This document shows positions 37,477 through 46,137 of a stretch of DNA of 64,000 nt, one piece after another. The number at the start of each line of letters is the position of its first letter. Positions within the stretch are counted from its first letter, which is position 1. The DNA is from Streptomyces sp. MST-110588 (GTDB taxonomy: Bacteria; Actinomycetota; Actinomycetes; Streptomycetales; Streptomycetaceae), in NCBI RefSeq assembly GCF_022695595.1, contig NZ_CP074380.1:620001-684000 (forward strand). The letters run 5' to 3'. A model generated the notes under the pieces. It did no database searches. It was not told where the DNA came from and saw only the letters and a list, made by a program, of their open reading frames with translations. Made by a program: the position numbers and the translations under genes.

Positions 37477-39015
37477 TCATGCCGCCTCCGACCGGTCGGC
37501 GGCCATGCCGGCCGCGTCCAGCAGGGCCGTGCCGACGATGAGGTCGGCGCCGCCGAACTCCGGGTCGGCCAGTTCCGTACCGTCGTCGACCGCGAAGAGG
37601 AGCTGCTGCTCGCCCTGGCGGTAGGCGGTGCCGACCGCGGGGCTGGCGGCGTGCACCGCCAACAGGGCCACCAGGTACGGCAGTTCGGGGTCCTGGCGGC
37701 GGGCGTCGGCCAGCAGCCCGGAGAGCCGGCGGGGCGCGTCGGCGGGCAGGTCCAGCAGCTCCATCGCCGCCGCGAGCTGCTCCTCGCTGAACCGGCTGTC
37801 GTCCGGGGTGGCGATCAGGTCCGGCTCGGGCATCTCGGCGCCGAGGTGCTCGCGCTCCATGGGCGGCGTGAGCAGGACGTCGACGAGGTCCCCCATACGT
37901 ACGGACGCGGGGGTGCGCAGGCCCGTACCGCGGGCGAAGAAGGCGTCGGTGACGCGGATCGCCTCCTCGACGGGGAGCGGCAGCAGGGGGGCGACGAGCT
38001 GGCCGTACAGGTCCAGGCCCGCCTGTCCGGCCGGGGGCGCGAACGCCTGGCGGTCCTGTTCGGCGCGGAAGAGCGGGCCCGCCTCCAGCAGCCGGGACTG
38101 GAGCTGGGTGTGCCGGCGGATGCAGTCCTTGACTATGTCCACCAGCTCGGCGGCGCGCCTCTTGTGCTCACCGGTGCGGTGGTCGACGGCCTCCGCCTCG
38201 TCGCGTGCCTTGCGGATGTTGGTGAGGATCGCGTTCTCGTGGCGGTACCGGTCGGCGACGTGGTCCAGGGCCTCGGCGATCATGTCGGGGACGGCGTGCA
38301 GCCAGTCCACGGCGCGGACGTTGCGCCGGGTGGCCTCCAGGGTCCGGCGCAGCGTCTCCGCGTACTGGACCGTACGGTAGCGGGCCTGCTCGGCGGCGAG
38401 CTGGGCGTCCGCCAGCCGGCCGCGGCTGATGAGGACCTCCAGTTTGACCTCGGCCGCGATCTGGGCACTGGTGACGTCCGTGTCCAGCGCGCCGACCAGG
38501 ACGTTGACCGCCTCGTCGGTGGTGCGCAGGTAGACGCTGCCGCCGGGCCCGGGGACCTCTTCGATGAGCTTGAAGTCGTAGTCGCGGCGGACGTACGCGC
38601 CGTCGGGGCCGAAGGTGCCGTACACGGCGCGGAAGCCCCGGTCCACGCTGCCGACGTTGATCAGGTTCTCCAGGACCCAGCGGGCGACCCGCTCGTGTTC
38701 CGCGGCGGGCCGCTGCGGGGCCTGGGCGGCGACGCGCGGGATCAGCCGGGCCACTATCTGTTCGTGGTCGGCGCCGGTGTCGAAGTCCATGTTGAGCGTG
38801 ACGAGGTCGATGGCGGCCAGCGCCACCTCCGCCATCGCGTAGACCCCGTACTCGCCCGCGAGGTTGGCCTTGCGCACATCGAGGTCGTGCAGCGGCGCGG
38901 TGCATGCCAGGGCACGCAGCCGACGGGCCAGGCCCTCGTCGGCGGCCGGACCCGGCGCGGGCCGGTTCGGCCCGTTGAGCTGGGGCGCAGCGGCCCCCGG
39001 GGCAGGAGAAGTCAC
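37477..39015 (-). CDS. MukF/JetA/kleisin-like partner of the SMC-like ATPase (tentative)
   Basis: A 512-residue mostly helical protein with a central coiled-coil stretch (LAAEQARYRTVQYAETLRRT, about residues 215-330). N-terminal and C-terminal globular parts flank it, as in MukF/JetA subunits. I prefer GTG 39015 because TACTCT ends 7 nt before it, the spacing of a leaderless actinobacterial promoter, and no ribosome site precedes any start; GTG 39060 and ATG 39045 are alternatives. It begins only 11-56 bp after pcp ends, so read-through from the pyroglutamate operon is possible. 112 bp separate it from the partner gene. Confidence 0.55.
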   Translation of the reverse strand: MTSPAPGAAAPQLNGPNRPAPGPAADEGLARRLRALACTAPLHDLDVRKANLAGEYGVYAMAEVALAAIDLVTLNMDFDTGADHEQIVARLIPRVAAQAPQRPAAEHERVARWVLENLINVGSVDRGFRAVYGTFGPDGAYVRRDYDFKLIEEVPGPGGSVYLRTTDEAVNVLVGALDTDVTSAQIAAEVKLEVLISRGRLADAQLAAEQARYRTVQYAETLRRTLEATRRNVRAVDWLHAVPDMIAEALDHVADRYRHENAILTNIRKARDEAEAVDHRTGEHKRRAAELVDIVKDCIRRHTQLQSRLLEAGPLFRAEQDRQAFAPPAGQAGLDLYGQLVAPLLPLPVEEAIRVTDAFFARGTGLRTPASVRMGDLVDVLLTPPMEREHLGAEMPEPDLIATPDDSRFSEEQLAAAMELLDLPADAPRRLSGLLADARRQDPELPYLVALLAVHAASPAVGTAYRQGEQQLLFAVDDGTELADPEFGGADLIVGTALLDAAGMAADRSEAA

Positions 39016-39071
39016 GTCGCACAGAGTAGGCGCTCGCACTGACATCGCACGAAGCGGCACGGGCCGTCAGG

Positions 39072-39716
39072 TCAGTGTGTGGCGCCGCCCACAGCTTTCA
39101 CGTCGGCTTTCGTGATCGCGGCGGTGGCGGCGATCACCCGCAGCCCCTCGGCGACCGCGCTCACCGGGAGTGAGGGCGCGGACCGGTCGGTGACCTGTTC
39201 GGGAGCGTACGGCACGTGGACGAAGCCGCCGCGCAGGGCCGGCCGCTCGGTGGCGATCAGGTGCATCAGCCCGTAGAAGACGTGGTTGCACACGAAGGTC
39301 CCGGCGGTGTTGGAGACGGAGGCGGGCAGGCCGGCCGCACGGACGGCCATCACGCACGCCTTGACGGGCAGGGCCGCGAAGTAGGCGGCGGGCCCGTGCG
39401 GCACGATCGGCTCGTCGATGGGCTGGGCGCCTCGGGCGTCGGGGATGCGGGCGTCGTCGATGTTGACGGCGACGCGCTCGACGGTCAGGTCGGGCCGGCC
39501 GCCCGCCTGGCCGACGCACAGCACGAGGTCCGGGTCGCTGTCCCGGACCGCCTGGAACAGGGCCGCCGAGGCGTCGCCGTACACACAGGGCAGTTCGGCG
39601 GTGGTGAACTCCAGACCGGCCGGCGGCCGGGTGGCGGCCTCGCGCACCGCCGCCCAGGAGGGGTTGACGCGCTCGCCGTCGAAGGGCTCGAATCCGGTCA
39701 GCAGCACCCGGGTCAT
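39072..39716 (-). CDS. pcp: Pyroglutamyl peptidase I (pyrrolidone-carboxylate peptidase)
   Basis: Cytoplasmic cysteine peptidase C15 that removes N-terminal 5-oxoproline from peptides. The 214-residue length is typical. Motifs: LLTGFEPFDG at the start, the Glu-containing ERVAVNIDDARIPD, and the nucleophile Cys in NTAGTFVCNHVFYG. It follows the DUF979 gene by 66 bp in a leftward unit and supplies free 5-oxoproline for the 5-oxoprolinase encoded next door. Confidence 0.94.
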   Translation of the reverse strand: MTRVLLTGFEPFDGERVNPSWAAVREAATRPPAGLEFTTAELPCVYGDASAALFQAVRDSDPDLVLCVGQAGGRPDLTVERVAVNIDDARIPDARGAQPIDEPIVPHGPAAYFAALPVKACVMAVRAAGLPASVSNTAGTFVCNHVFYGLMHLIATERPALRGGFVHVPYAPEQVTDRSAPSLPVSAVAEGLRVIAATAAITKADVKAVGGATH

Positions 39717-39782
39717 GGCTGGTCATCCCACAGGTCGGAGGAACAGGGTGGTCAGTAAGGGGGACGGGGGTGGCCGGGAGGG

Positions 39783-40750
39783 TCAGAAGGCGAAGAGGGC
39801 CATGATGAGGATGTTGCAGCCGAGCAGCACGCCGGCGGTGGGTATCTGGGTCTTGATGGGTCCGTACTGGTCCTTCAGTTCCAGCAGTGCCGCCGGGACG
39901 ATGTTGTAGTTGGCCGCCATCGGGGTCACCAGGGTGCCGCAGAACCCGGCGAGCATGCCGACCGCCAGGACGGCGGCGGGATTGCCGTCGAAGTGCTGGA
40001 CCAGGACCGGCCAGCCGACCGCCGCGGTCATCACCGGGAACGCGGCGAAGGCGTTGCCCATGACGATGGTGAACAGGAACATGCCGACGCAGTAGACGGC
40101 GACCGCGACGTAGAGGGAGTCCTCGGGCAGGATCCTGGAGGCCAGCTTGCCCACCTGGTCGCCGACCCCGGCCACCTGGAAGATGTTGCCGAGGGTGGAG
40201 AGCATCTGGGGCAGCAGCATGGCCCAGCCCATCGCCTCCAGCATCGAGCGTCCGGCCTGGACGGGCACCGAGACCCGCTTCTCGCGCAGCATGACCATGC
40301 CGACGGTCAGTGCGACGACGGCCGCGATGCCCAGGCCCAGGATGGTCTCGCTGCCTTTCTGGAGGACCCGCTCACCCCCGATGGTCAGCCTCTTGACGCC
40401 GACGGCGCAGATCATGGCGACGGCGGGGATCGTCAGGGCGGGTACGAACAGCTTGTTGCCCAGCTTGGCGGCGTGGGCGGCGCGCTGTTCGGGGTGGTGG
40501 TGCGTGGTGTGCCGCGCCCGGTGAAGCCGAAGCCGGCCAGGACGGCCATGGCCAGGACGGCGGCGCCCAGCGGCTCGGCCGGTGCCTTCTTCTCCACCAC
40601 CAGGCTGCTGTAGAGGAAGCCCGCGCCGACCAGGCCCCACAGGGCGCCGGTGCCCAGGCGCTTGGGGTTGCTGCGATCGGTCACCATCTGGGCGGCCATC
40701 GCCAGGAAGCTGAGGCCGACGAGCCAGTAGAACCACTCTGCCTTGATCAT
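39783..40750 (-). pseudogene. DUF979 membrane protein, frameshifted as sequenced
   Basis: Polytopic membrane protein of about 322 residues. The ATG at 40750 overlaps the DUF969 stop (ATGA). The first 70 residues (MIKAEWFYWLVGLSFLAM...) are in one frame and the rest (HHPEQRAAHAAKLGNKLFVP onward) in another; adding one base around 40495-40520 joins them. DUF969 and DUF979 genes are regularly found together beside pcp and 5-oxoprolinase genes and are probably the two halves of a transporter for 5-oxoproline or pyroglutamyl peptides. Confidence 0.85.
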
Positions 40751-41454
40751 TTGGCGGCCTCCTCGACGACGGGCTGAACGTTGGCGGTGAGCAGCTCGCG
40801 TTCCAACTGGCGGTCCAGGCGCAGCAGTCGCCAGCCGTGGACGGCGAAGGCGCACAGTGCGGTCGGGACGGCCCACAGCGCGAGGTGGAGCGGTTCCAGG
40901 TGGGTGCCGTACGTGGTGTTGACGAAGCCGGTGATCAGCAGGATCGATCCGACGGCCAGGAAGACGTCCTCGCCGAAGAAGAGTCCGACGTTGTCGGCGC
41001 TGGCGGAGAAGGACCGGATCTTCTCACGGGTCCTGTCGGGCAGCGCGCCGTACTTGCGCTCGGCGGCGCCCTCGGCCATCGGGACGGCGAGCGGCCGTAC
41101 GGTCTGCGCGGGCCCGAAGACGTTCATCAGGCCGAGGGCGGCGCCGATCTGCCGCAGGCCCAGGTACAGGGTCAGGAAGCGGCCGGTGGTGAGTCTGCCG
41201 AAGCGGGCGATCAGGTGGCGGGCCTGTTCCTGGAGTCCGTACCTCTCCAGCAGGCCGATGACGGGGAGGGTGATGGCGAAGATCGTCACCGCCCGGCTGG
41301 AGGCGAATCCGTTGCCGAAGGCCGCCAGGATCTCGGTCGGCGACAGCCCGCCGAGGAGTCCGGTGGCGATTCCCGCCACGCCCACGACCAGCAGGGGATT
41401 GCGTTTGGTGGCAAAGCCGACCACGACCACGAGCACGCCGAGAAGCACGATCAT
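40747..41454 (-). CDS. DUF969 membrane protein
   Basis: A 235-residue membrane protein with about six hydrophobic helices (MIVLLGVLVVVVGFATKRNP, TIFAITLPVIGLLERYGL, GLRQIGAALGLMNVFGPA). It is the first gene of the leftward DUF969-DUF979-pcp unit and overlaps DUF979 by 4 bp. A recognisable promoter with an embedded palindrome lies 55-85 bp upstream. Role inferred: partner of DUF979 in uptake of 5-oxoproline or related compounds. Confidence 0.88.
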   Translation of the reverse strand: MIVLLGVLVVVVGFATKRNPLLVVGVAGIATGLLGGLSPTEILAAFGNGFASSRAVTIFAITLPVIGLLERYGLQEQARHLIARFGRLTTGRFLTLYLGLRQIGAALGLMNVFGPAQTVRPLAVPMAEGAAERKYGALPDRTREKIRSFSASADNVGLFFGEDVFLAVGSILLITGFVNTTYGTHLEPLHLALWAVPTALCAFAVHGWRLLRLDRQLERELLTANVQPVVEEAAK

Positions 41455-41508
41455 AGGTCCGCCTTCCGCATACGGGACCCCACGCGGACCGTGAGGAGGA
41501 TGCCGAGG

Positions 41509-41538
41509 AGGCTAGGGGATTGTTGAACGATCCGACAA
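41509..41538 (-). promoter_or_regulatory. Promoter and operator of the DUF969-DUF979-pcp unit
   Basis: On the minus strand, -35 TTGTCG (41533-41538), 18-nt spacer and -10 TAGCCT (41509-41514). The spacer contains the near-palindrome GATCGTTCAACAATC (41518-41532). The 23 bp at 41522-41544 are identical in reverse complement to 42459-42481 before pxpA. Confidence 0.75.
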
Positions 41539-41557
41539 GAGGTGGCGGGAGCGTAAT

Positions 41558-42283
41558 TCACCCGGCCGCGATGCGCTGGGCGTACGCCCCGGACAACTGG
41601 GCGCGCGAGTCCTCCAGGTAACACTTCAGCAGCCGTTCCGCCTCGGCCGTGTCCCCGGCCTGCAGCGTTTCGACGATCTGCCGGTTGCGGGTCAGATAGG
41701 GCGCGTGGAAGCGCCGCGGATCGTCCATCACGTGGAAGACCAGCCGGAGTTCGGCGAGCACCCCCCGCATGAGCTCGTCCGTGCGCGGACTGCCGGCCAG
41801 GGCCACCAGCGCCTGGTGGAAACGGAGGTTGGCGGTGCCCACCTCCCGCCAGGCACGCTCCTTGAAGGCGTGCTCACCGGCGGCGACGGCGGCGTCCAAG
41901 GCTGCCACGTCATAGGGCGGCTCGCCCAGATCACGCACGGCCGCGCACTCCACGAGCATCCGTACCCGGTAGATGTCGTCCAGGTCCTCGACCGTCACCA
42001 GCCGTACGAACACCCCGCGGTTGAGCTCGTGCACCAGCAGCCGTTCGTGGGTCAGCAGCCGGAACGCCTCGCGCAGGGTGTTGCGCGAGACGCCGAGCGC
42101 GCCGCCGATGCTCTCCTCCGACAGCCGCACGCCGGGTGGGAAATAGCCCTCGGTGATGCGGTCCCGCAGGATGTCCGCGACCCGCTCGGCGGTGCTCGAC
42201 CGTCCCAGCAGCGCCCGGTCCCCCGCCAGTTCCGAGATCTCGGCGAGCCGCCGCTGATCGTTCCTGGCCGCTCCGCCCGCCAT
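41558..42283 (-). CDS. GntR-family regulator, FadR/FCD type
   Basis: A 241-residue regulator. The N-terminal winged helix is TAERVADILRDRITEGYFPPGVRLSEESIGGALGVSRNTLREAF; the C-terminal FCD helical domain has RFHQALVALAGS and a second His-containing helix. ATG 42283 has GGGGAG 5 nt upstream and gives the normal family length; the frame is open to a TTG at 42433, which would add a low-complexity leader. It lies between the two promoters carrying the shared palindrome and is the obvious candidate to bind both, probably responding to 5-oxoproline. Confidence 0.9.
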   Translation of the reverse strand: MAGGAARNDQRRLAEISELAGDRALLGRSSTAERVADILRDRITEGYFPPGVRLSEESIGGALGVSRNTLREAFRLLTHERLLVHELNRGVFVRLVTVEDLDDIYRVRMLVECAAVRDLGEPPYDVAALDAAVAAGEHAFKERAWREVGTANLRFHQALVALAGSPRTDELMRGVLAELRLVFHVMDDPRRFHAPYLTRNRQIVETLQAGDTAEAERLLKCYLEDSRAQLSGAYAQRIAAG

Positions 42284-42464
42284 ACCGCTCCCCATTCCCG
42301 CCCCGTGCCGCGCCGGCCCCGTGCCGTGCTGTGCCGGACCGCGGCGTGCCTCTTCGTCCACGGCGGGTACGGCAGCCGTACGCGCCGCGGCCCCGCCGAC
42401 CGTCCCGTCGGTCGTTCCGTCAGCGGAAGTCAATCCCAGATGGGAGAATGAGACAACACACCTC

Positions 42465-42494
42465 TTGTCGGATCGTTCAACGATCGCTTACGTT
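42465..42494 (+). promoter_or_regulatory. Promoter and operator of pxpABC
   Basis: -35 TTGTCG (42465-42470), 18-nt spacer, -10 TACGTT (42489-42494). The spacer holds the perfect palindrome GATCGTTCAACGATC (42471-42485). Same geometry and sequence as the promoter at 41509-41538. The remaining gap 42284-42682 shows no gene. Confidence 0.75.
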
Positions 42495-42682
42495 GGACGC
42501 ATCACCGGTCGGCTCGAGTGCCCTCGGGGGAGAGTCACTACGGATACGGGCCGGCCGGTCCTCTCCCCTGCACAAGAGGGCGCTGTACGGGTACGCGGGC
42601 CATACTCCGCGCGGGAGACCGTCCGCGCACCGCGCACAGCACCCGCACCAGTTACCTGTGGCCCCCTCCGGAACGGACCCGC

Positions 42683-43459
42683 ATGAACGACCCGGCGCCC
42701 GCCGCCCTCATCGATCTCAACGCCGACCTGGGGGAAGGGTTCGGCCGCTGGCAGCTCACCGACGACGAGGCGCTGCTGTCCGTCGTCACCAGCGCCAACG
42801 TCGCCTGCGGTTTCCACGCCGGCGACCCCACCACCATGCGCCGGGTCTGCGAACAGGCCGCCGCGCGCGGCGTGGTCATCGGCGCCCAGATCTCCTACCG
42901 GGACCTGGCGGGCTTCGGGCGGCGCGCCATGGACGTACCGCCACGCGAGCTGGCCGACGAGATCGCGTACCAGATCGGCGCGCTGGAGATCTTCGCCCGC
43001 GCCGCCGGGGCCCGGGTCGCCTACGTCAAGCCGCACGGCGCGCTCTACAACCGCTGTGTCCACGACGAGGAACAGGCCGCCGCGGTCATCGACGGCGTAC
43101 GGACGGCCGGGCGCCCGCTGCCGGTCCTGGGCCTGCCCGGCTCCCGCCTCCACGAGGCCGCCCGCCGCGCGGGGCTGCCCACCGTCGGCGAGGCGTTCGC
43201 CGACCGCGCGTACACCCCGGCCGGCACGCTCGTGCCGCGCCGTGAGCCCGGCGCGGTCGTCCACGACCCCGACGCGGTCCTCGCGCGCGCCCTGGGCATG
43301 GCCCGGGACGGCACCGTCACCGCCATCGACGGAACCCGTGTGGCCACCGCCGCCCGCTCCCTGTGCCTGCACGGCGACACCCCGGGCGCGGCGGCCCTGG
43401 CCCGGCGCGTACGGGACGGGCTGGAAGCGGCCGGGGTCCGCATACGGAGCTTCGCGTGA
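42683..43459 (+). CDS. pxpA: 5-oxoprolinase subunit PxpA (LamB/YcsF family)
   Basis: A 258-residue LamB/YcsF protein: IDLNADLGEGFGRW at the start, VTSANVACGFHAGDPTTM, VKPHGALYN, AFADRAYTPAGTLVPR. With PxpB and PxpC it forms the ATP-dependent bacterial 5-oxoprolinase that opens 5-oxoproline to glutamate. The ATG at 42683 starts the conserved domain; the frame is open upstream but that part contains the leader. It overlaps pxpB by 4 bp (GTGA). Confidence 0.94.
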   Translation: MNDPAPAALIDLNADLGEGFGRWQLTDDEALLSVVTSANVACGFHAGDPTTMRRVCEQAAARGVVIGAQISYRDLAGFGRRAMDVPPRELADEIAYQIGALEIFARAAGARVAYVKPHGALYNRCVHDEEQAAAVIDGVRTAGRPLPVLGLPGSRLHEAARRAGLPTVGEAFADRAYTPAGTLVPRREPGAVVHDPDAVLARALGMARDGTVTAIDGTRVATAARSLCLHGDTPGAAALARRVRDGLEAAGVRIRSFA

Positions 43460-44268
43460 ACCGGCCCGGCGTACGGCCCGTGCCGACCGGCGGCCTGCGG
43501 CCGCTGCCGGTCGGCGAGCACGGGCTGCTCGTCGAAGTGGAGGACGCCGCCACCGTCGACGCGCTCCACGCCGAACTGCTGCGCAGGATCACCGAGGGCA
43601 CCCTCGCGCCCGTACGCGAGATCGTGCCCGCCGCACGCACCGTCCTGCTTGAGGGGCTCACCGACCCCCGGCGGCTGGCCGCCGAACTGCCCACCTGGGA
43701 CCTGACGCCGCCGGCCCCGGGCGGCCGGCCGGCCGTGGAGATCCCGGTGCGCTACGACGGGCCGGACCTCGCGGACGTCGCCGCCCTGTGGAACGTCACA
43801 CCCCAGGAGGTGGCGCGGATCCATGCCGCGACGGAGTTCCGCGTCGCCTTCTGCGGCTTCGCCCCGGGCTTCGGCTATCTGACCGGTCTGCCCGAGCGCT
43901 ACCACGTGCCGCGCCGGGCCACCCCGCGCACCAAGGTCCCGGTCGGCTCCGTCGCGCTGGCGGGCCCGTACACCGGTGTCTATCCACGCTCCTCCCCGGG
44001 CGGCTGGCAGTTGATCGGCACCAGCGACGCCGTGCTGTGGGACCCGGACCGCGACCCGGCGGCGCTGTTCACCCCCGGCACCCGCGTCCGTTTCGTCCCC
44101 TCCTCCCCCGACAGGGACGCTCCTGAGCCACAGCCGCGCACCGCGGACCCCGCCGACGCCGCGAACACCGCCGACGACAGCGGCACCGCCGACGACACGA
44201 TCAGGACGAACCAGACGGATGCAACGAGCGAAACGGATATGACGGACAGCGAGGACGACGCCCGATGA
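43456..44268 (+). CDS. pxpB: 5-oxoprolinase subunit PxpB (KipI family)
   Basis: A 270-residue KipI-type subunit with the family core FCGFAPGFGYLTGLP and TPRTKVPVGSVALAG. The GTG start overlaps the pxpA stop. The last 40 residues (ANTADDSGTADDTIRTNQTD) are a polar, low-complexity extension not usual in the family. The stop overlaps the pxpC ATG by 4 bp. Confidence 0.93.
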   Translation: MNRPGVRPVPTGGLRPLPVGEHGLLVEVEDAATVDALHAELLRRITEGTLAPVREIVPAARTVLLEGLTDPRRLAAELPTWDLTPPAPGGRPAVEIPVRYDGPDLADVAALWNVTPQEVARIHAATEFRVAFCGFAPGFGYLTGLPERYHVPRRATPRTKVPVGSVALAGPYTGVYPRSSPGGWQLIGTSDAVLWDPDRDPAALFTPGTRVRFVPSSPDRDAPEPQPRTADPADAANTADDSGTADDTIRTNQTDATSETDMTDSEDDAR

Positions 44269-45136
44269 CCGACCGCGCCCTGTCCGTCGTCCGGGCCGGT
44301 GCCCTGACCACCGTCCAGGACCTGGGCCGCCCCGGCCACGCCCACCTGGGAGTCCCGCGCGCGGCGCCCTGGACGAGCCCGCACACCGCCTCGCCAACCG
44401 CCTCGTCGGCAACCCCGACGCCGCCGCCACGCTGGAGACCACCCTCAACGGCTGTGCCGTACGGGTCCGTACGTCCACCGTCGTCGCCGTCACCGGCGCC
44501 CCCTGCCCGGTACGGGTCGACGGCCGGCCCGCGCCCTGGGGCGCGCCCGTGCACGTCCCCGCCGGCGCGGTCGTGGAAGCCGGCGCCGCCACCTACGGCC
44601 TCCGCTCCCACCTGGCCTTCTCCGGCGGCGTGGACGCCGAGCCGGTGCTCGGCAGCAGGGCCGCCGACCTGCTGTCCGGACTGGGCCCGCCACCGCTGAC
44701 CGAGGGCTGCGTGCTGCCCCTCGGCCACCCGTACGGCCCCCCGGCGACCGTGGACGCCGTGCCGCACCCGGGCCCGGTGACGGAGCTGGTCCTCCCCGTC
44801 TTTCTCGGCCCGCGCGACGACTGGTTCACCGGCCAGGGCCTCCGCACCTTGACCACCGGCCGCTTCCGTGTGTCCTCGGCGAGCAACCGCATCGGTCTGC
44901 GCACCGAAGGCCCCCCGCTGGAGCGCGCCAAGGACGGCGAACTCCCCAGCGAAGGCATGCCGCTGGGCGCCCTCCAGGTCCCGCCGAACGGACTGCCCGT
45001 GCTCTTCCTCAACGATCACCCCACGACGGGCGGTTACCCGGTCATCGGCGTCGTCCCCCGCCATGCCCTGCCCGCCGCCGCCCAGGCCGTACCCGGCACG
45101 CCCGTCCGCTTCCTGCCACGGCGGCTGGACACCTGA
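44265..45136 (+). pseudogene. pxpC: 5-oxoprolinase subunit PxpC (KipA / biotin-dependent carboxylase-like), frameshifted as sequenced
   Basis: The protein starts ALSVVRAGALTTVQDLGRPG and continues GVPR, then leaves frame. Adding one G at the GCGCGG stretch near 44361-44363 gives GVPRAGALDEPAHRLANRLVGN and then the conserved FSGGVD, ASNRIGLRTEGPPL and HPTTGGYPVIG to the stop at 45136. The repaired length of about 290 residues is normal. It is the third gene of pxpABC and coupled to pxpB by ATGA. Confidence 0.88.
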
Positions 45137-46137
45137 CAGGCCGGCCTCCGCCCCGCCCGCCCCATCGGCCTCACTCGCCGCTCCGGCCCCCACTTCTTCG
45201 CCGACATCTCGCTGCACCCCCGCCACTCCCCCGGCCACGCCCCGCACGCGACTCACAGACCAAAGCATTCCCCGCCGCTGCCGCGGCCAACGCGATCGGC
45301 CGAACGTGCACTCGAACGAGTGAACGAACGCGAGCCGCGGTGACGCCACGACCGCCCTAATTACCTTCTCGACAGCTAAGCGGCTTTCCAGAAGTCCTGT
45401 CGGTAACGGGTTGGGAACCAGGGGCTTGTTCAGGGGCGGCGGTGGCCAGGTTTTGTTCGGGTGAGCGGCGCCGGAAGAACGCGTGGAACTGCCGCTTGCG
45501 GCCGGGGGCTGATCTCCCGGGCCACCTGGAAGCGGTCGAGTTCGGTCGCCACAACCTGATGCCGGGCACCCTCCCTATGTCCGTGAACCCCTCAATCGGA
45601 ACCACTCGCCTGGGCATCACCGGCTCCCGAGGCGACAACAGGCCGCCGACCAGGGGCATGGCCACCGGCTTCGCCGCGGGCCGGGAGACCCTTCACCCTG
45701 CGAATGCGGCGACCGGTGCCACGGGCAACCCGCAGCACGGACTGAGACGTCGTCCTGCCGCCGAGCCGACCGGCCACGCGGCGGAACGCCGGCCTCCGTC
45801 ACGGCGAGGCCAAGGTCTCGGCCACGGCCGACGCCCGCGACACGCTCGTCATCGCCGTTGCCGCCCGAGCGATACCTCACTCTCTGCGGGCGATGCTCCC
45901 GATTAGCCGAAGCCAGACAGAACGGGGGCGCGCAGCCGCCATAGCAGGAGCGTGCGGGTAGCACGCGCCCCGTGTGTGCCGCCCGCGCGCCGGCGTGTCG
46001 GATAGGGCCATGCAACTGTTCGGTGCCGTGGGAGCGATCACCGTACGGCCGGCAGTACGGACCGTTTTATCCCGTACTGTCCCGGTCGTGGGCCGCCCCG
46101 CTGTCCCGGCCGGGCGAGCCGTACGGCAGTCCCCCGG
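45137..46137. other. About 1 kb without a supportable gene
   Basis: Between pxpC and the convergent HEAT-like gene. Short open frames exist on both strands but none has a ribosome site, codon bias or a recognisable domain together. A 14-bp palindrome CACTCGAACGAGTG lies at about 45310-45323. The stretch may be decayed coding DNA; local base composition is less GC-biased around 45350-45440 than its neighbours. Confidence 0.45.
46053..46079 (-). terminator. Possible terminator after the HEAT-like gene
   Basis: 8-bp inverted repeat CAGTACGG / CCGTACTG with an 11-nt loop, about 60 bp beyond the stop of the leftward gene. Confidence 0.4.

Noticed and set aside
31504..39015. Calling the SMC module a complete Wadjet (JetABCD) defence system
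   Set aside because: No JetD gene flanks it, the partners were not matched to JetA/JetB by any search, and the neighbours are metabolic rather than defence genes.
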